Part shown: positions 14,642-21,877 of the stretch, piece after piece
Numbering within the stretch: the stretch's first letter is position 1
Layout of the letters: every line of letters starts with the position of its first letter
NCBI GenBank assembly: GCA_035717845.1
Contig: DASTIC010000066.1
Coordinates: 1 to 27,951 of the forward strand
From: DASSUW01 sp035717845
GTDB taxonomy: Bacteria > Actinomycetota > Thermoleophilia > Solirubrobacterales > Solirubrobacteraceae
Direction of reading: 5' to 3'
Length of the DNA stretch: 27,951 nt
Program-made: the position numbers and the translations under genes
The notes under the pieces: model-generated
Database searches by the model: none
Seen by the model: only the letters and a program-made list of their open reading frames with translations
What the model was told of the DNA's origin: nothing

Positions 14642-15808
14642 TTAGAGGAACGTTCGTCCCTCACCCCGGTAGGTCGGCACCGTCGCGATCCGCTCGTCCC
14701 CTTGGACGAGGTGCAGCACGTCGAAGCGCTCGCACAGCTCGCCGGCCTTGGCGTGGCGCATCCACACGCGGTCGCCGATGCGGAGCGTGCGGGCGGCGCG
14801 GCCGAGGAGCGGGGTCTGGACCTCGCCGGCGCCCTCCAGCGGGTCGAGCCTGAGGCCGGGCGGGAAGGCAGGGCGGGGGAGGCGGTCGCGGCCCGCGGAT
14901 CCCGACGCGGGGTAGCCGCCGCCGAGCGCCGTGGCGGTGCGCGCGGACGGCCGGCGGACGACCGGGAGCGCGAAGAAGGCGGCCGGGTGGGGGCTGAACG
15001 CGCGGTAGGAGTCGAACAGCGTGGGGGCGAAGAGGCCGGAGCCGGCGGCGACCTCGGTGACGGACGCCTCGGCCGCCGTGGCCTCCACCGAGCCCGTGCC
15101 GCCGCCGTTGACGAACCGCAGCGGCGCCACCTCGCGCACGGCCTGGACGATCGCGGCGCGGCGGTCGGCGATCTCGCGACCGGAGGCGCGCTGCATCGCG
15201 CGCAGAGCCGCGCCCCGCAGCGGGTTGCCGGGCGGCGCGTCGCCGACACCGGCGATCTGCGCCTCGTACATCATCAGCCCGTCGAGCACGACCTCGGGCC
15301 GGCGGGCGACCTCGCGCGCCAGCGCGGCGACCTGCTCCACCGTGCGCAGGGGCGAGCGTTTGGCGCCGATCCGCACCCGCCCGCCGAGCGCCCACCAGCT
15401 GGCGTCGACGTCGAGGCACACGCGCACCGGGGCCTCCCGCGTGGCGCCGGCGGCGGTCAGCGCGTCGAGGTGCTCGCGGGAGTCGACCATCACCGTCACC
15501 CGCTCGCGGGCCGGCCCGCCGGCCAGCTCGCGCAGCGCGGCGCGATCGACGGTCGGGTACGCGACCACCACGTCGCCCTCGTCCAGCCACAGCGCCTCGG
15601 GGAGGGTGAAGGCGAGCGTGCCGCGCAGCCCGGCCTCGTGGGCGCGCCGGGCGAGCTGCCGGCAGCGCACCGACTTCGACGCCAGCCGCACCGGCTTGCC
15701 CGCCGCCCGGCGCAGCAGATCCGCCGCGTTGGCGTCGAACGCGTCGAGGTCGACGACCGCGAACGGCGGGTCGAGGTCGGCGGTGGCGGCGTTCAGGCGC
15801 TCGTGCAA
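14642..15808 (-). CDS. PLP-dependent amino-acid aldolase/deaminase (D-threonine-aldolase / alanine-racemase N-terminal fold)
   Basis: A 388-residue type III PLP enzyme. The alanine-racemase-like barrel starts with FAVVDLDAFDANAADLLRRA, and the PLP-binding Lys is K45 in RLASKSVRCR. Further signatures are RVCLDVDASWWALGG, DGLMMYEAQIAG, RFVNGGGTGSVE (phosphate-binding glycine loop) and a C-terminal small beta domain ending in GDRVWMRHAKAGELCERFDVLHLV. This C-terminal DSD1-like domain is that of D-threonine aldolase/D-serine dehydratase relatives, in which a His and a Cys bind a metal; both H and C are present in the MRHAKAGELC stretch. The TTG at 15808 is the best start because upstream in-frame ATG/GTG is lacking. 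It is convergent with the lactone oxidase and divergent from the riboswitch-controlled hydrolase. Exact substrate is unknown. Confidence 0.87.
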   Translation of the reverse strand: MHERLNAATADLDPPFAVVDLDAFDANAADLLRRAAGKPVRLASKSVRCRQLARRAHEAGLRGTLAFTLPEALWLDEGDVVVAYPTVDRAALRELAGGPARERVTVMVDSREHLDALTAAGATREAPVRVCLDVDASWWALGGRVRIGAKRSPLRTVEQVAALAREVARRPEVVLDGLMMYEAQIAGVGDAPPGNPLRGAALRAMQRASGREIADRRAAIVQAVREVAPLRFVNGGGTGSVEATAAEASVTEVAAGSGLFAPTLFDSYRAFSPHPAAFFALPVVRRPSARTATALGGGYPASGSAGRDRLPRPAFPPGLRLDPLEGAGEVQTPLLGRAARTLRIGDRVWMRHAKAGELCERFDVLHLVQGDERIATVPTYRGEGRTFL

Positions 15809-15839
15809 GGGCTCGCACGCTATCCGCCGAACCAGTCGC

Positions 15840-15845
15840 TAGGAT
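15840..15845 (+). promoter_or_regulatory. Candidate -10 element for the riboswitch transcript
   Basis: TAGGAT lies just upstream of the first base of the riboswitch-like RNA, which would place the transcript start near 15852. No clear -35 box is seen. Confidence 0.35.
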
Positions 15846-15847
15846 GC

Positions 15848-16005
15848 CGCGCTTCGTAACGCCGAGTCCCGTCCGGCCCGTCCGGAGGGGAGCGGGGGAA
15901 CCAACAGGTCTCGGACCATGGGGCGAATCGCCGCCAGGACGGCGGCGTAGCGCGATCTTTCCGCGCGAGCCCGACAGCTAACCCCGTAGGCGCTGGAAAG
16001 AAAGG
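15848..16005 (+). promoter_or_regulatory. ydaO/yuaA-type c-di-AMP riboswitch
   Basis: The 5' leader of the hydrolase gene shows the conserved sequence blocks of the ydaO class in the right order: GCCGAGTCCC near 15861, GGGGGAACCAAC at 15894-15905, GGGGCGAATC near 15920, and a GCGAGCCCGACAGCTAACC block near 15965 followed by CGTAGGCGC. Known members bind c-di-AMP and usually switch cell-wall hydrolases or osmotic transporters off when the ligand is high. The downstream gene is exactly such a hydrolase. The boundaries are approximate. The expression platform was not resolved; AAAGGG just before the GTG could be the ribosome-binding site under control. Confidence 0.9.
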
Positions 16006-16013
16006 GTCAGTCA

Positions 16014-16763
16014 GTGCCACGCCGTACAACGCTCGTTGCAGGGCTCGCAGCGGTCAGCCTCACGCTGCCGACCGTCGCCATCGCCGAGGGATACTCGTTC
16101 GGAGAACGGGTCCTCAAACGGGGCAGCAGCGGAGGCGACGTCCGCACGCTCCAGCGCTACCTGACACGGGTGGGCGTGTACACGACCGCCGACGGGCAGT
16201 TCGGCCCGCGCACCGCGAGCAGCGTCCGCTCCTGGGAGCGGCGCTCGGACCGCCGCGTCAACGCCCGCGTCTCCCGGGGCGACGCCCGCAGGCTGCGCGT
16301 CCAGGTCCGGCAGGGGATGCAGACGCAAGCCCCCGCGGCGGCCCCGGCCGGCCAGAAGGCCACGCTCGGCCCGGACGGCAAGGCGATCGCCCCGGAGTCG
16401 GCGCCCCAGCAGGTCAAGGACCTGATCACGGCGGCCAACCGCATCCACGGCAAGCCGTACAAGTACGGCGGCGGCCACGCCACCTGGAACGACACCGGGT
16501 ACGACTGCTCGGGCGCCATGTCGTACGCCCTCCACGGCGCCGGCCTGCTCACGCGCCCACGTACCTCAGGCGGCTTCACGAGCTACGGCCGCGCCGGCAA
16601 GGGGTCGTGGATCACCGTCTACGCCCACGGCGGCCACGGCTACCTGGTCGTCGCCGGCCTGCGCTTCGACACGGGGTGGAACAACGCGGGCAAGGGCCCG
16701 CGCTGGAGCGCCGTCATGCGCCCGTCAGACGGCTACGTCGTCCGGCACCCGGCCGGGCTCTAG
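16014..16763 (+). CDS. Secreted peptidoglycan hydrolase: PG-binding domain + NlpC/P60-like domain
   Basis: A 249-residue exported protein. Signal peptide 1-24 (hydrophobic stretch ending AIA before EGYSFG). A peptidoglycan-binding-1 domain spans about 30-75 (LKRGSSGGDVRTLQRYL, GVYTTADGQFGPRT). An Ala/Pro/Gly linker leads to an NlpC/P60-like cysteine peptidase domain (about 135-245): YKYGGGH, catalytic C165 in DTGYDCSGAMSYALHGAG, and H205/H208 in YAHGGHGYLVV as the likely catalytic histidine region. The domain is a compact variant, so it could be a divergent NlpC relative. It would cleave peptide stems of the cell wall. GTG 16014 follows AAAGGG at a suitable distance. The ydaO-type riboswitch directly upstream predicts control by c-di-AMP. 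The stop is one base from the convergent DUF6458 gene. Confidence 0.9.
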   Translation: MPRRTTLVAGLAAVSLTLPTVAIAEGYSFGERVLKRGSSGGDVRTLQRYLTRVGVYTTADGQFGPRTASSVRSWERRSDRRVNARVSRGDARRLRVQVRQGMQTQAPAAAPAGQKATLGPDGKAIAPESAPQQVKDLITAANRIHGKPYKYGGGHATWNDTGYDCSGAMSYALHGAGLLTRPRTSGGFTSYGRAGKGSWITVYAHGGHGYLVVAGLRFDTGWNNAGKGPRWSAVMRPSDGYVVRHPAGL

Positions 16764-16764
16764 C

Positions 16765-16980
16765 TCAATAGACGTCGCGGCGGTCCCGCACGACCGTGCG
16801 GTCTGTGGGACCGCGGCGCGCCGAGGACAGGAAGAACAGCGAGATCAGCAGGCCGACGATGCCCACGACCATCAGGATCAGGCCGATCGTCGAGATCTCG
16901 AGTCCGGAGATGTCCGCGTTGACGGCGAAATAGAGGATCGCGCCGACGGCGATCAAGAAGAGTGAGGAGCCAATTCCCAT
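16765..16980 (-). CDS. DUF6458 family two-helix membrane protein
   Basis: A 71-residue membrane protein. It begins MGIGSSLFLIAVGAILYFAV (helix 1, about 5-22), then a short extracytoplasmic loop (NADISGLEIST) and helix 2 (about 31-52, IGLILMVVGIVGLLISLFF), and ends in a basic cytoplasmic tail (SSARRGPTDRTVVRDRRDVY). The MGIG start, the loop and the ILMVVGIVGL segment are characteristic of the actinobacterial DUF6458 family, whose function is unknown. Its small size makes it easy to miss within a longer open frame on this strand. ATG 16980 matches the family start and has AAGGG just upstream. It is convergent with the hydrolase (1-base gap between stops) and divergent from the acyl-CoA dehydrogenase gene, with 42 bases between. 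Confidence 0.9.
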   Translation of the reverse strand: MGIGSSLFLIAVGAILYFAVNADISGLEISTIGLILMVVGIVGLLISLFFLSSARRGPTDRTVVRDRRDVY

Positions 16981-17022
16981 GGCCCTTGCATCCCCTCGCG
17001 CGGCCTGCGCCAAACTAAGGGC

Positions 17023-18180
17023 ATGGAGACGTCCACCGCCCCGACCTACGCGCTGACCGGCGAGCAGATCGACTTCCGCGACACGATCCGCCAGATCGTC
17101 GCCGAGCGCGTGGCGCCGCGGGCCGCCGAGATCGACGCCAAGGCCGAGTACCCGTGGGACGTCCGCAGGCTGTTCGCCGAGCAGGATCTGCTCGGCCTCC
17201 CGTTCCCCGAGGAGTACGGCGGGACGGGGACCGGGACGCTGATGCTCAACGTCGCCGTCGAGGAGGTGGCGCGGGCGTGCGCGTCGAGCGCCCTGATCCT
17301 GATGATCCAGGAGCTCGGCACGCTGCCGATCCAGCTGTTCGGCACCGAGGAGCTCAAGCAGCGCTTCCTGCCCCGCTGCGCGAGCGGTGAGTGGTCGCCC
17401 GCGTTCGCGCTGTCGGAGCCCGACGCGGGCTCCGACCCGGGCGGCATGATCACGCGCGCGGTGCGCGACGGCGACGAGTGGGTGATCAACGGCACCAAGA
17501 ACTGGATCACCAACCTCGGCATCGCCGACTTCTACGTCGTGTTCGCCAAGACCGATCCGGACGCCGGCCGCTCGCGCGGGATCAGCGCCTTCGTGGTCGA
17601 GGCCGACCGCCCCGGCTTCAGCGTCGGCAAGCTCGAGCACAAGCTCGGGATCAAGGGCTCGCCGACCGGCCAGCCGGTCTTCGACGACGTCCGCGTCCCG
17701 GCCGAGAACCTGATCGGCGAGGTCGACCAGGGCATGAAGGTCGCGCTCGGCACGCTCGACCACTCGCGGCTGGGCGTCGCCGCGCAGGCCGTCGGCATCG
17801 CGCAGGGCGCAACCGACCACGCCGCCGCCTACGCGCGTGAGCGGCGCCAGTTCGGTCAGCCGATCGGCGACTTCCAGGGCATCCAGTTCAAGCTGGCCGA
17901 CATGGAGACCCGCACGGCTGCCGCGCGCGAGCTGCTCTACCGGGCGTGCGCGAAGATCGACCGCCACGAGCCGGACGCCGGCAAGTACTCGGCGATGGCG
18001 AAGCTGTTCGCCTCCGACACCGCGATGGCCGTCAGCGTGGACGCCGTGCAGGTGCTGGGCGGCTACGGCTACGTGACCGAGTACCCGGTCGAGCGCTACA
18101 TGCGCGACGCCAAGATCACGCAGATCTACGAAGGTACGAACGAGATCCAGCGACTGGTGATCGCTCGCAGCCTCAGGTAA
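17023..18180 (+). CDS. Acyl-CoA dehydrogenase
   Basis: A 385-residue FAD enzyme that introduces the alpha,beta double bond into an acyl-CoA in beta-oxidation or branched-chain amino-acid degradation. All family blocks are present: GLPFPEEYGGTGTG, FALSEPDAGSDPGG (FAD-binding), WVINGTKNWITNLGIADFYVVFAKT, KLGIKGSPTGQPVFDDVRVPAENLIGE, RRQFGQPIGDFQGIQFKLADM, QVLGGYGYVTEYPVERYMRDAK, and QIYEGTNEIQRLVIARSL with catalytic E370. In contrast with the similar fold at 8055, this protein has the full dehydrogenase active site. ATG 17023 gives the normal length. The zincin gene starts 5 bases after the stop, so the two may be co-transcribed, though a functional link is unclear. Chain-length preference cannot be told from sequence alone. 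Confidence 0.95.
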   Translation: METSTAPTYALTGEQIDFRDTIRQIVAERVAPRAAEIDAKAEYPWDVRRLFAEQDLLGLPFPEEYGGTGTGTLMLNVAVEEVARACASSALILMIQELGTLPIQLFGTEELKQRFLPRCASGEWSPAFALSEPDAGSDPGGMITRAVRDGDEWVINGTKNWITNLGIADFYVVFAKTDPDAGRSRGISAFVVEADRPGFSVGKLEHKLGIKGSPTGQPVFDDVRVPAENLIGEVDQGMKVALGTLDHSRLGVAAQAVGIAQGATDHAAAYARERRQFGQPIGDFQGIQFKLADMETRTAAARELLYRACAKIDRHEPDAGKYSAMAKLFASDTAMAVSVDAVQVLGGYGYVTEYPVERYMRDAKITQIYEGTNEIQRLVIARSLR

Positions 18181-18185
18181 GGACC

Positions 18186-18821
18186 ATGTTCCAGGACTTC
18201 CCCGCCGCCCGCCGCCTCGCGATGACCGCGCTGTTCACCTTCTGCTGCGCGATCCTGATCGTGACCCTGCTCGGCGGGCTGTCGCAGATCTACGCCGTGC
18301 GCCTGATGCAGATCATCGCCTGCGCGCTGGCCGGCATCGTCGTCTTCGCCGGCTTCATGGCGGTCGTCACCGGCCGGCTGGCCAACTACACGTCGCCGGC
18401 CGACGAGGAGGAGTTCGAGCAGCTCGTGCGGCGGTCCGAGCAGCTCGCGCGAGAGAACCTGGCCGCCGAGCCCGACGAGGACGACTTCCTCGACCTCGAC
18501 CCGCGCAACCCGCGCGACTTCGAGGAGCTGGTGCGTCAGGCGCTCGACGACCTGCCGGACCTGCTGCTCAAGTCGCTCGACCACGTGGCCGTCGTGATCT
18601 CGGACAAGGGCCGGCGTCACCGGGCGTACGGGATCTACCAGGGCGACACGGTCTCGCGCGACGATTACCCCGACCGGATCGTCATCTTCCGCGACACGCT
18701 GCTGCGCGACTTCGGCCACGACCCGGACGAGCTGCGCGCGCAGGTCACGCGGACCGTGCGGCACGAGCTGGCGCATCACCTCGGCGCGGACGAGCTCGGG
18801 GTGCGGGAGCTGGGCCTGTGA
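18186..18821 (+). CDS. Membrane-anchored minimal zincin metallopeptidase (MMP/DUF1025-like)
   Basis: A 211-residue protein. Two N-terminal membrane helices (about 11-33 and 40-62) are followed by an acidic linker (about 70-110) and a compact zincin domain (about 110-211). The latter has FEELVRQALDDLPDLL, the GIYQGDTV-RDDYPDRIVIFRDTLLRDFG core, and a C-terminal zinc motif, H193-E-x-x-H197 with G200 and D202 (HExxHxxGxxD), matching the 'zincin-like' metallopeptidase family of actinobacteria. That family is normally a soluble protein of about 110-150 residues, so the membrane anchor is an unusual extension. Both helices belong to the same frame and codon usage, so this is a real fusion. It begins five bases after the acyl-CoA dehydrogenase and overlaps the DAHP synthase start by one base. 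Substrates are unknown. Confidence 0.85.
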   Translation: MFQDFPAARRLAMTALFTFCCAILIVTLLGGLSQIYAVRLMQIIACALAGIVVFAGFMAVVTGRLANYTSPADEEEFEQLVRRSEQLARENLAAEPDEDDFLDLDPRNPRDFEELVRQALDDLPDLLLKSLDHVAVVISDKGRRHRAYGIYQGDTVSRDDYPDRIVIFRDTLLRDFGHDPDELRAQVTRTVRHELAHHLGADELGVRELGL

Positions 18822-19840
18822 TGATCGTGATGACACCCGAGGCGACGGAGGCGAACATCGCCGCCGTCCGGGCGCGGCTGGAGACCACCGGGGTCCACGT
18901 GCTCGTCCTCCCCGGCGAGATGACCACCGCGATCGGGGCGATCGGCGACCCGGAGGGCGTGCGCGAGCTGGGTCTCGAGGGCATGGCCGGCGTCGACCGT
19001 GTGGTCCCGATCTCGCGGCCGTACAAGCTCGCCTCCTCCGAGCTCGCGCACCACGAGCCGACGGTCTTCAGCGTCGACGGGCGGGTGGTCGGCGGTGAGG
19101 AGACCTTCTGCATGATCGCGGGGCCGTGCACGGTCGAGTCGCGCGAGCAGACGCTCGAGGTCGCCCGCACGGTCGCGCAGTGCGGCGCCGCGATGCTCCG
19201 CGGCGGCGCCTTCAAGCCGCGCACCTCGCCGTTCGCGTTCAAGGGACTCGGGATCGAGGGGCTCGAGATCCTCTCCGAGGCGCGCGCCGAGACCGGGCTG
19301 CCGGTGGTCACCGAGTTCCTCGACACGACCCACGCCGACGCGATCGCCGAGCACGCCGACGTGATCCAGATCGGCGCCCGCAACATGCAGAACTACGCGC
19401 TGCTCGAGGTCGCGGGCAAGCTCGGCAAGCCGGTCCTGCTCAAGCGTGGCCTCTCGTCGTCGCTCGACGAGCTCCTGATGGCGGCGGACTACATCCTCAA
19501 GGAGGGGATGGACAAGGTGATCCTGTGCGAGCGCGGGATCCGCACGTTCGAGACCGCGACGCGCTTCACGCTCGACCTCTCGGCCGTCCCCTGGCTCAAG
19601 CTCCACACCCACCTGCCGGTGATCGTCGACCCCAGTCACGCGTCCGGCGACCGCCGGCTCGTGGAGCCGCTGGCCCGAGCCGCAGCCGCCGTCGGCGCCG
19701 ACGGCATCATCGTCGAGGTCCACCACGACCCCGAAGAGGCGCTCTGCGACGGCCCCCAGGCGCTCTACACGCGCGACTTCGCCGGCTTCGCCGAGCGCGT
19801 CGCGGCACACGCCGTCCTCACCGGCCGCCGCCTCGCCTAG
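18821..19840 (+). CDS. aroF: 3-deoxy-7-phosphoheptulonate (DAHP) synthase, class I-beta
   Basis: A 339-residue enzyme that condenses phosphoenolpyruvate and erythrose 4-phosphate, the first step of the shikimate pathway. The N-terminal ferredoxin-like regulatory domain (about 1-70, MIVMTPEATEANIAAV) identifies the class I-beta type with aromatic feedback. The barrel carries MIAGPCTVES with metal ligand C103, LRGGAFKPRTSPFAFKG, VTEFLDTTHAD, QIGARNMQNYALL, LLKRGLSSSLDEL, LCERGIRTFE, VDPSHASGDRR and EVHHDPEEALCDGPQAL; all known active-site blocks are intact. The start is ATG 18821, sharing its A with the zincin stop (TGATG), which fits the family N-terminus; GTG 18818 would add one residue. It is the last gene of a three-gene plus-strand run. 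The symbol follows the class; naming varies between genomes. Confidence 0.95.
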   Translation: MIVMTPEATEANIAAVRARLETTGVHVLVLPGEMTTAIGAIGDPEGVRELGLEGMAGVDRVVPISRPYKLASSELAHHEPTVFSVDGRVVGGEETFCMIAGPCTVESREQTLEVARTVAQCGAAMLRGGAFKPRTSPFAFKGLGIEGLEILSEARAETGLPVVTEFLDTTHADAIAEHADVIQIGARNMQNYALLEVAGKLGKPVLLKRGLSSSLDELLMAADYILKEGMDKVILCERGIRTFETATRFTLDLSAVPWLKLHTHLPVIVDPSHASGDRRLVEPLARAAAAVGADGIIVEVHHDPEEALCDGPQALYTRDFAGFAERVAAHAVLTGRRLA

Positions 19841-19890
19841 AGCAGTCCGCTCTCGTACGCGAGGGCGACGGCCTGCGCGGTCGCGCGGTC
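19837..19890 (-). pseudogene. Remnant of a LuxR/NarL-type regulator C-terminus
   Basis: Read on the minus strand, 17 codons give an ending AQAVALAYESGLL followed by a stop. That is the almost invariant C-terminal tail of NarL/FixJ-type response regulators (consensus ...QAVVLAYESGLV). Upstream of it, the expected helix-turn-helix is not found in any frame, so the rest of the gene has been deleted or scrambled. The stop overlaps the DAHP synthase stop. It is too short to be sure, but the residue pattern is distinctive and lies in an otherwise non-coding 103-bp gap. Confidence 0.45.
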
Positions 19891-19943
19891 CGAACATCTG
19901 GAGCAGACTCGTCGAGGTCGAAGGTGGTGAGGCTGATTCCGCC

Positions 19944-20870
19944 TCAGCCCAGCGACGCGATCCGCTCGACCAGCAGCTCGAGGAACGCCTCGGCGTCGAC
20001 GTCGACGCCGACGTGCGCGTTGGGCGGGCGCTCCGTGCGGCCCCACACGTCGACGACCGTGCGGCCGCGGCACAGCTCCGACGCGCAGTCGACCTCCACG
20101 TTGACGTGCCGCGTCTGGACGAGGTCGTCGCGGATCACGTGCGCGACGGCCATCGCGTCGTGGACCGGGCTGCCGGGCAGGCCGTAGATGCGGCTGTGGA
20201 AGCGGTGGTAGAAGGCCCACAGCTCGGCGACCAGGGTGCCGACGCGGCCGGCCGCCCGCAACCGCTCCGCGTGCTCGCCCGTCATCAGCGCGCGGTGCGT
20301 GACGTCGAGCCCGACCATCGTCACGTCGAGCCCGCTCGCGAACACACGCGCGGCCGCCTCCGGATCGACCCAGATGTTGAACTCGGCGGCCGGGGTGACG
20401 TTGCCCTCGGCGATCGCGCCGCCCATCAGCACGATCCGCTCGATCCGCTCGGCGGCCTCGGGATGGGTGGCCAGCAGCAGCGCGACGTTGGTCAGCGGCC
20501 CGGTCGGGATCAGGGTGACCGGCCGGTCGGCCTCGGCCAGCCGCGCGGCGAGGAACTCGACGGCGTGCTCGCCCACCGGCGCGCCGCGAGGCGGCGGGAG
20601 GTCCGGCCCGTCGAGGCCGGTCTCCCCGTGCACCTCGGCCGCCACCGCGGGCTCGCGCAGCAGCGGCCGGTCCGCGCCCGCGGCGACCGGCAGGCCGCTG
20701 CCGACGAACTCGAGCACCCGCAGCGCGTTGGCCGTCGTCAGCTCCAGCGTCTGGTTGCCGTGCACCGTGCTCACGCCGAGCAGCTCGAGCTCGGGGCTCG
20801 CGAGCGCCAGCAGCAGCGCGATCGCGTCGTCGTGACCGGGGTCGCAGTCGATGAGCACGGGCGTGGGCAC
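19944..20870 (-). CDS. Inosine-uridine-type nucleoside hydrolase
   Basis: A 308-residue N-ribohydrolase that splits the N-glycosidic bond of ribonucleosides to ribose and free base. The Ca2+-binding signature VLIDCDPGHDDAIALLLA (D10, D14, D15) is at the N-terminus. Further family blocks are GVSTVHGNQTLELTTANALRVLEF, LIPTGPLTNVALLLATHPE, IVLMGGAIAEGNVTPAAEFNIWVDPEAA, and the active-site SPVHDAMAVAH region. Length is typical. A GTG at 20870 begins right before the first strand. It is downstream of, and co-directional with, the two SNase-like genes (22-base gap), and near the pseudouridine genes at 23.6 kb. This suggests a nucleoside-salvage neighbourhood in which secreted nucleases could feed nucleoside uptake. 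Base preference cannot be told from the sequence. Confidence 0.94.
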   Translation of the reverse strand: MPTPVLIDCDPGHDDAIALLLALASPELELLGVSTVHGNQTLELTTANALRVLEFVGSGLPVAAGADRPLLREPAVAAEVHGETGLDGPDLPPPRGAPVGEHAVEFLAARLAEADRPVTLIPTGPLTNVALLLATHPEAAERIERIVLMGGAIAEGNVTPAAEFNIWVDPEAAARVFASGLDVTMVGLDVTHRALMTGEHAERLRAAGRVGTLVAELWAFYHRFHSRIYGLPGSPVHDAMAVAHVIRDDLVQTRHVNVEVDCASELCRGRTVVDVWGRTERPPNAHVGVDVDAEAFLELLVERIASLG

Positions 20871-20892
20871 GCCCGCCCAGCCTACTTGCGGG

Positions 20893-21834
20893 TCAGCCGC
20901 CCCACACGACGTGGGCCCGCATGTTCCCCCGGCTGTCGAACAGGTAGGCGCCGTCGCCGTTGTGGCGGAAGTCCTTCGAGGGGTTGTTGAACGGCGGCTT
21001 GGCCAGGCCCCAGTAGTACGCCTCGCCGGGACGGTCGGTCCCGCCGCCGATGTAGAGCGTGATCTGGCCGCCCGGCGGCACGGCCGCCGAGGCGGGGAAG
21101 TGGTAGCGCAGCAGGCTCGAGTCGCGGACCCACCAGCCCGCGAGCGAGACCGGCGTCGCCGACGGGTTGGAGATCTTGACCCACTCGCTGTTGAGGTACT
21201 TCGTCTCGTCGACCTCGTAGGCGTGGTACTGGGCCTGAAGGCCCATCGTGACGTCCGCGGACGGCCCGGCGCCGCAGCCGAACGCGTTCCACACGCCGAT
21301 CCCGGCGGCCGCGGCCTGGCCGGCGGCGGCAGCGTACGACTGGTTCCAGGCCCACTCGTCGGAGGCCGGGAAGGCGAGCGCGCGGCCCTCGGCGAGCATG
21401 ATCGGGCCGACGTCGACCCACTGGCCGTTCATGAGCACCGAGACCTGACGGCGCAGGCGCCCGTTCTGTGCGTAGCTCGACGCGTGCTGGGCGGCGAGCC
21501 GGACCTTCCGGCTGCGGCCGATCAGCTGGTCGAGCCGGTTGGCCGCCGACACTCCATGGCACTCACCGCGACGGCGCGACGCGTAGATGCTGTAGCGCGA
21601 GAGCTCCATCGCGTTGTAACCGGCCATGCGCACGCGCCGCGCCTTGCGGGTGCCGTCACCGGCGATGTCGACGTCGATCGTGTCGCCGTCGGCCACCAGC
21701 TTGACCTTGCCGGTCCAGAACTTGCAGGTCGGGCCGCCCGGGTAGCAGGGGCCGCTGGGACGGGCGGAGGCGGGAGTGGCGAAGGCCGCCGTGGTGAGGG
21801 CCGCGAGCGCGGCGGCGAGGAGAAGTCTGATCAC
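20893..21834 (-). CDS. Secreted SNase-like nuclease with lamin-tail domain (paralogue 1)
   Basis: A 313-residue exported protein. Signal peptide 1-24 (ends PASA). A thermonuclease-like OB fold spans about 40-185: ADGDT with D51, R69 and E77 (RVRMAGYNAMEL), and R126 in QNGRLRRQV correspond to the SNase catalytic Arg35, Glu43 and Arg87. The Ca2+-ligand Asp40 is Asn here (N74) and Thr41 is Ala. The C-terminal lamin-tail (LTD) beta-sandwich, about 200-310, has LNSEWVKISNPSATPVSLAGWWVRDSS and FPASAAVPPGGQITLYIG. Cys residues suggest disulfides outside the cell. The GTG at 21834 is chosen because it aligns exactly with the paralogue upstream and gives an ideal signal peptide; GTG 21846 or 21840 are alternatives. 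Tandem duplicate of the next gene, 43 bases apart. Metal dependence may be altered. Confidence 0.88.
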   Translation of the reverse strand: MIRLLLAAALAALTTAAFATPASARPSGPCYPGGPTCKFWTGKVKLVADGDTIDVDIAGDGTRKARRVRMAGYNAMELSRYSIYASRRRGECHGVSAANRLDQLIGRSRKVRLAAQHASSYAQNGRLRRQVSVLMNGQWVDVGPIMLAEGRALAFPASDEWAWNQSYAAAAGQAAAAGIGVWNAFGCGAGPSADVTMGLQAQYHAYEVDETKYLNSEWVKISNPSATPVSLAGWWVRDSSLLRYHFPASAAVPPGGQITLYIGGGTDRPGEAYYWGLAKPPFNNPSKDFRHNGDGAYLFDSRGNMRAHVVWGG

Positions 21835-21877
21835 GCGCACAAGCACGTGATCGGCCGCCGCGCCTCAGGTCTTTACG

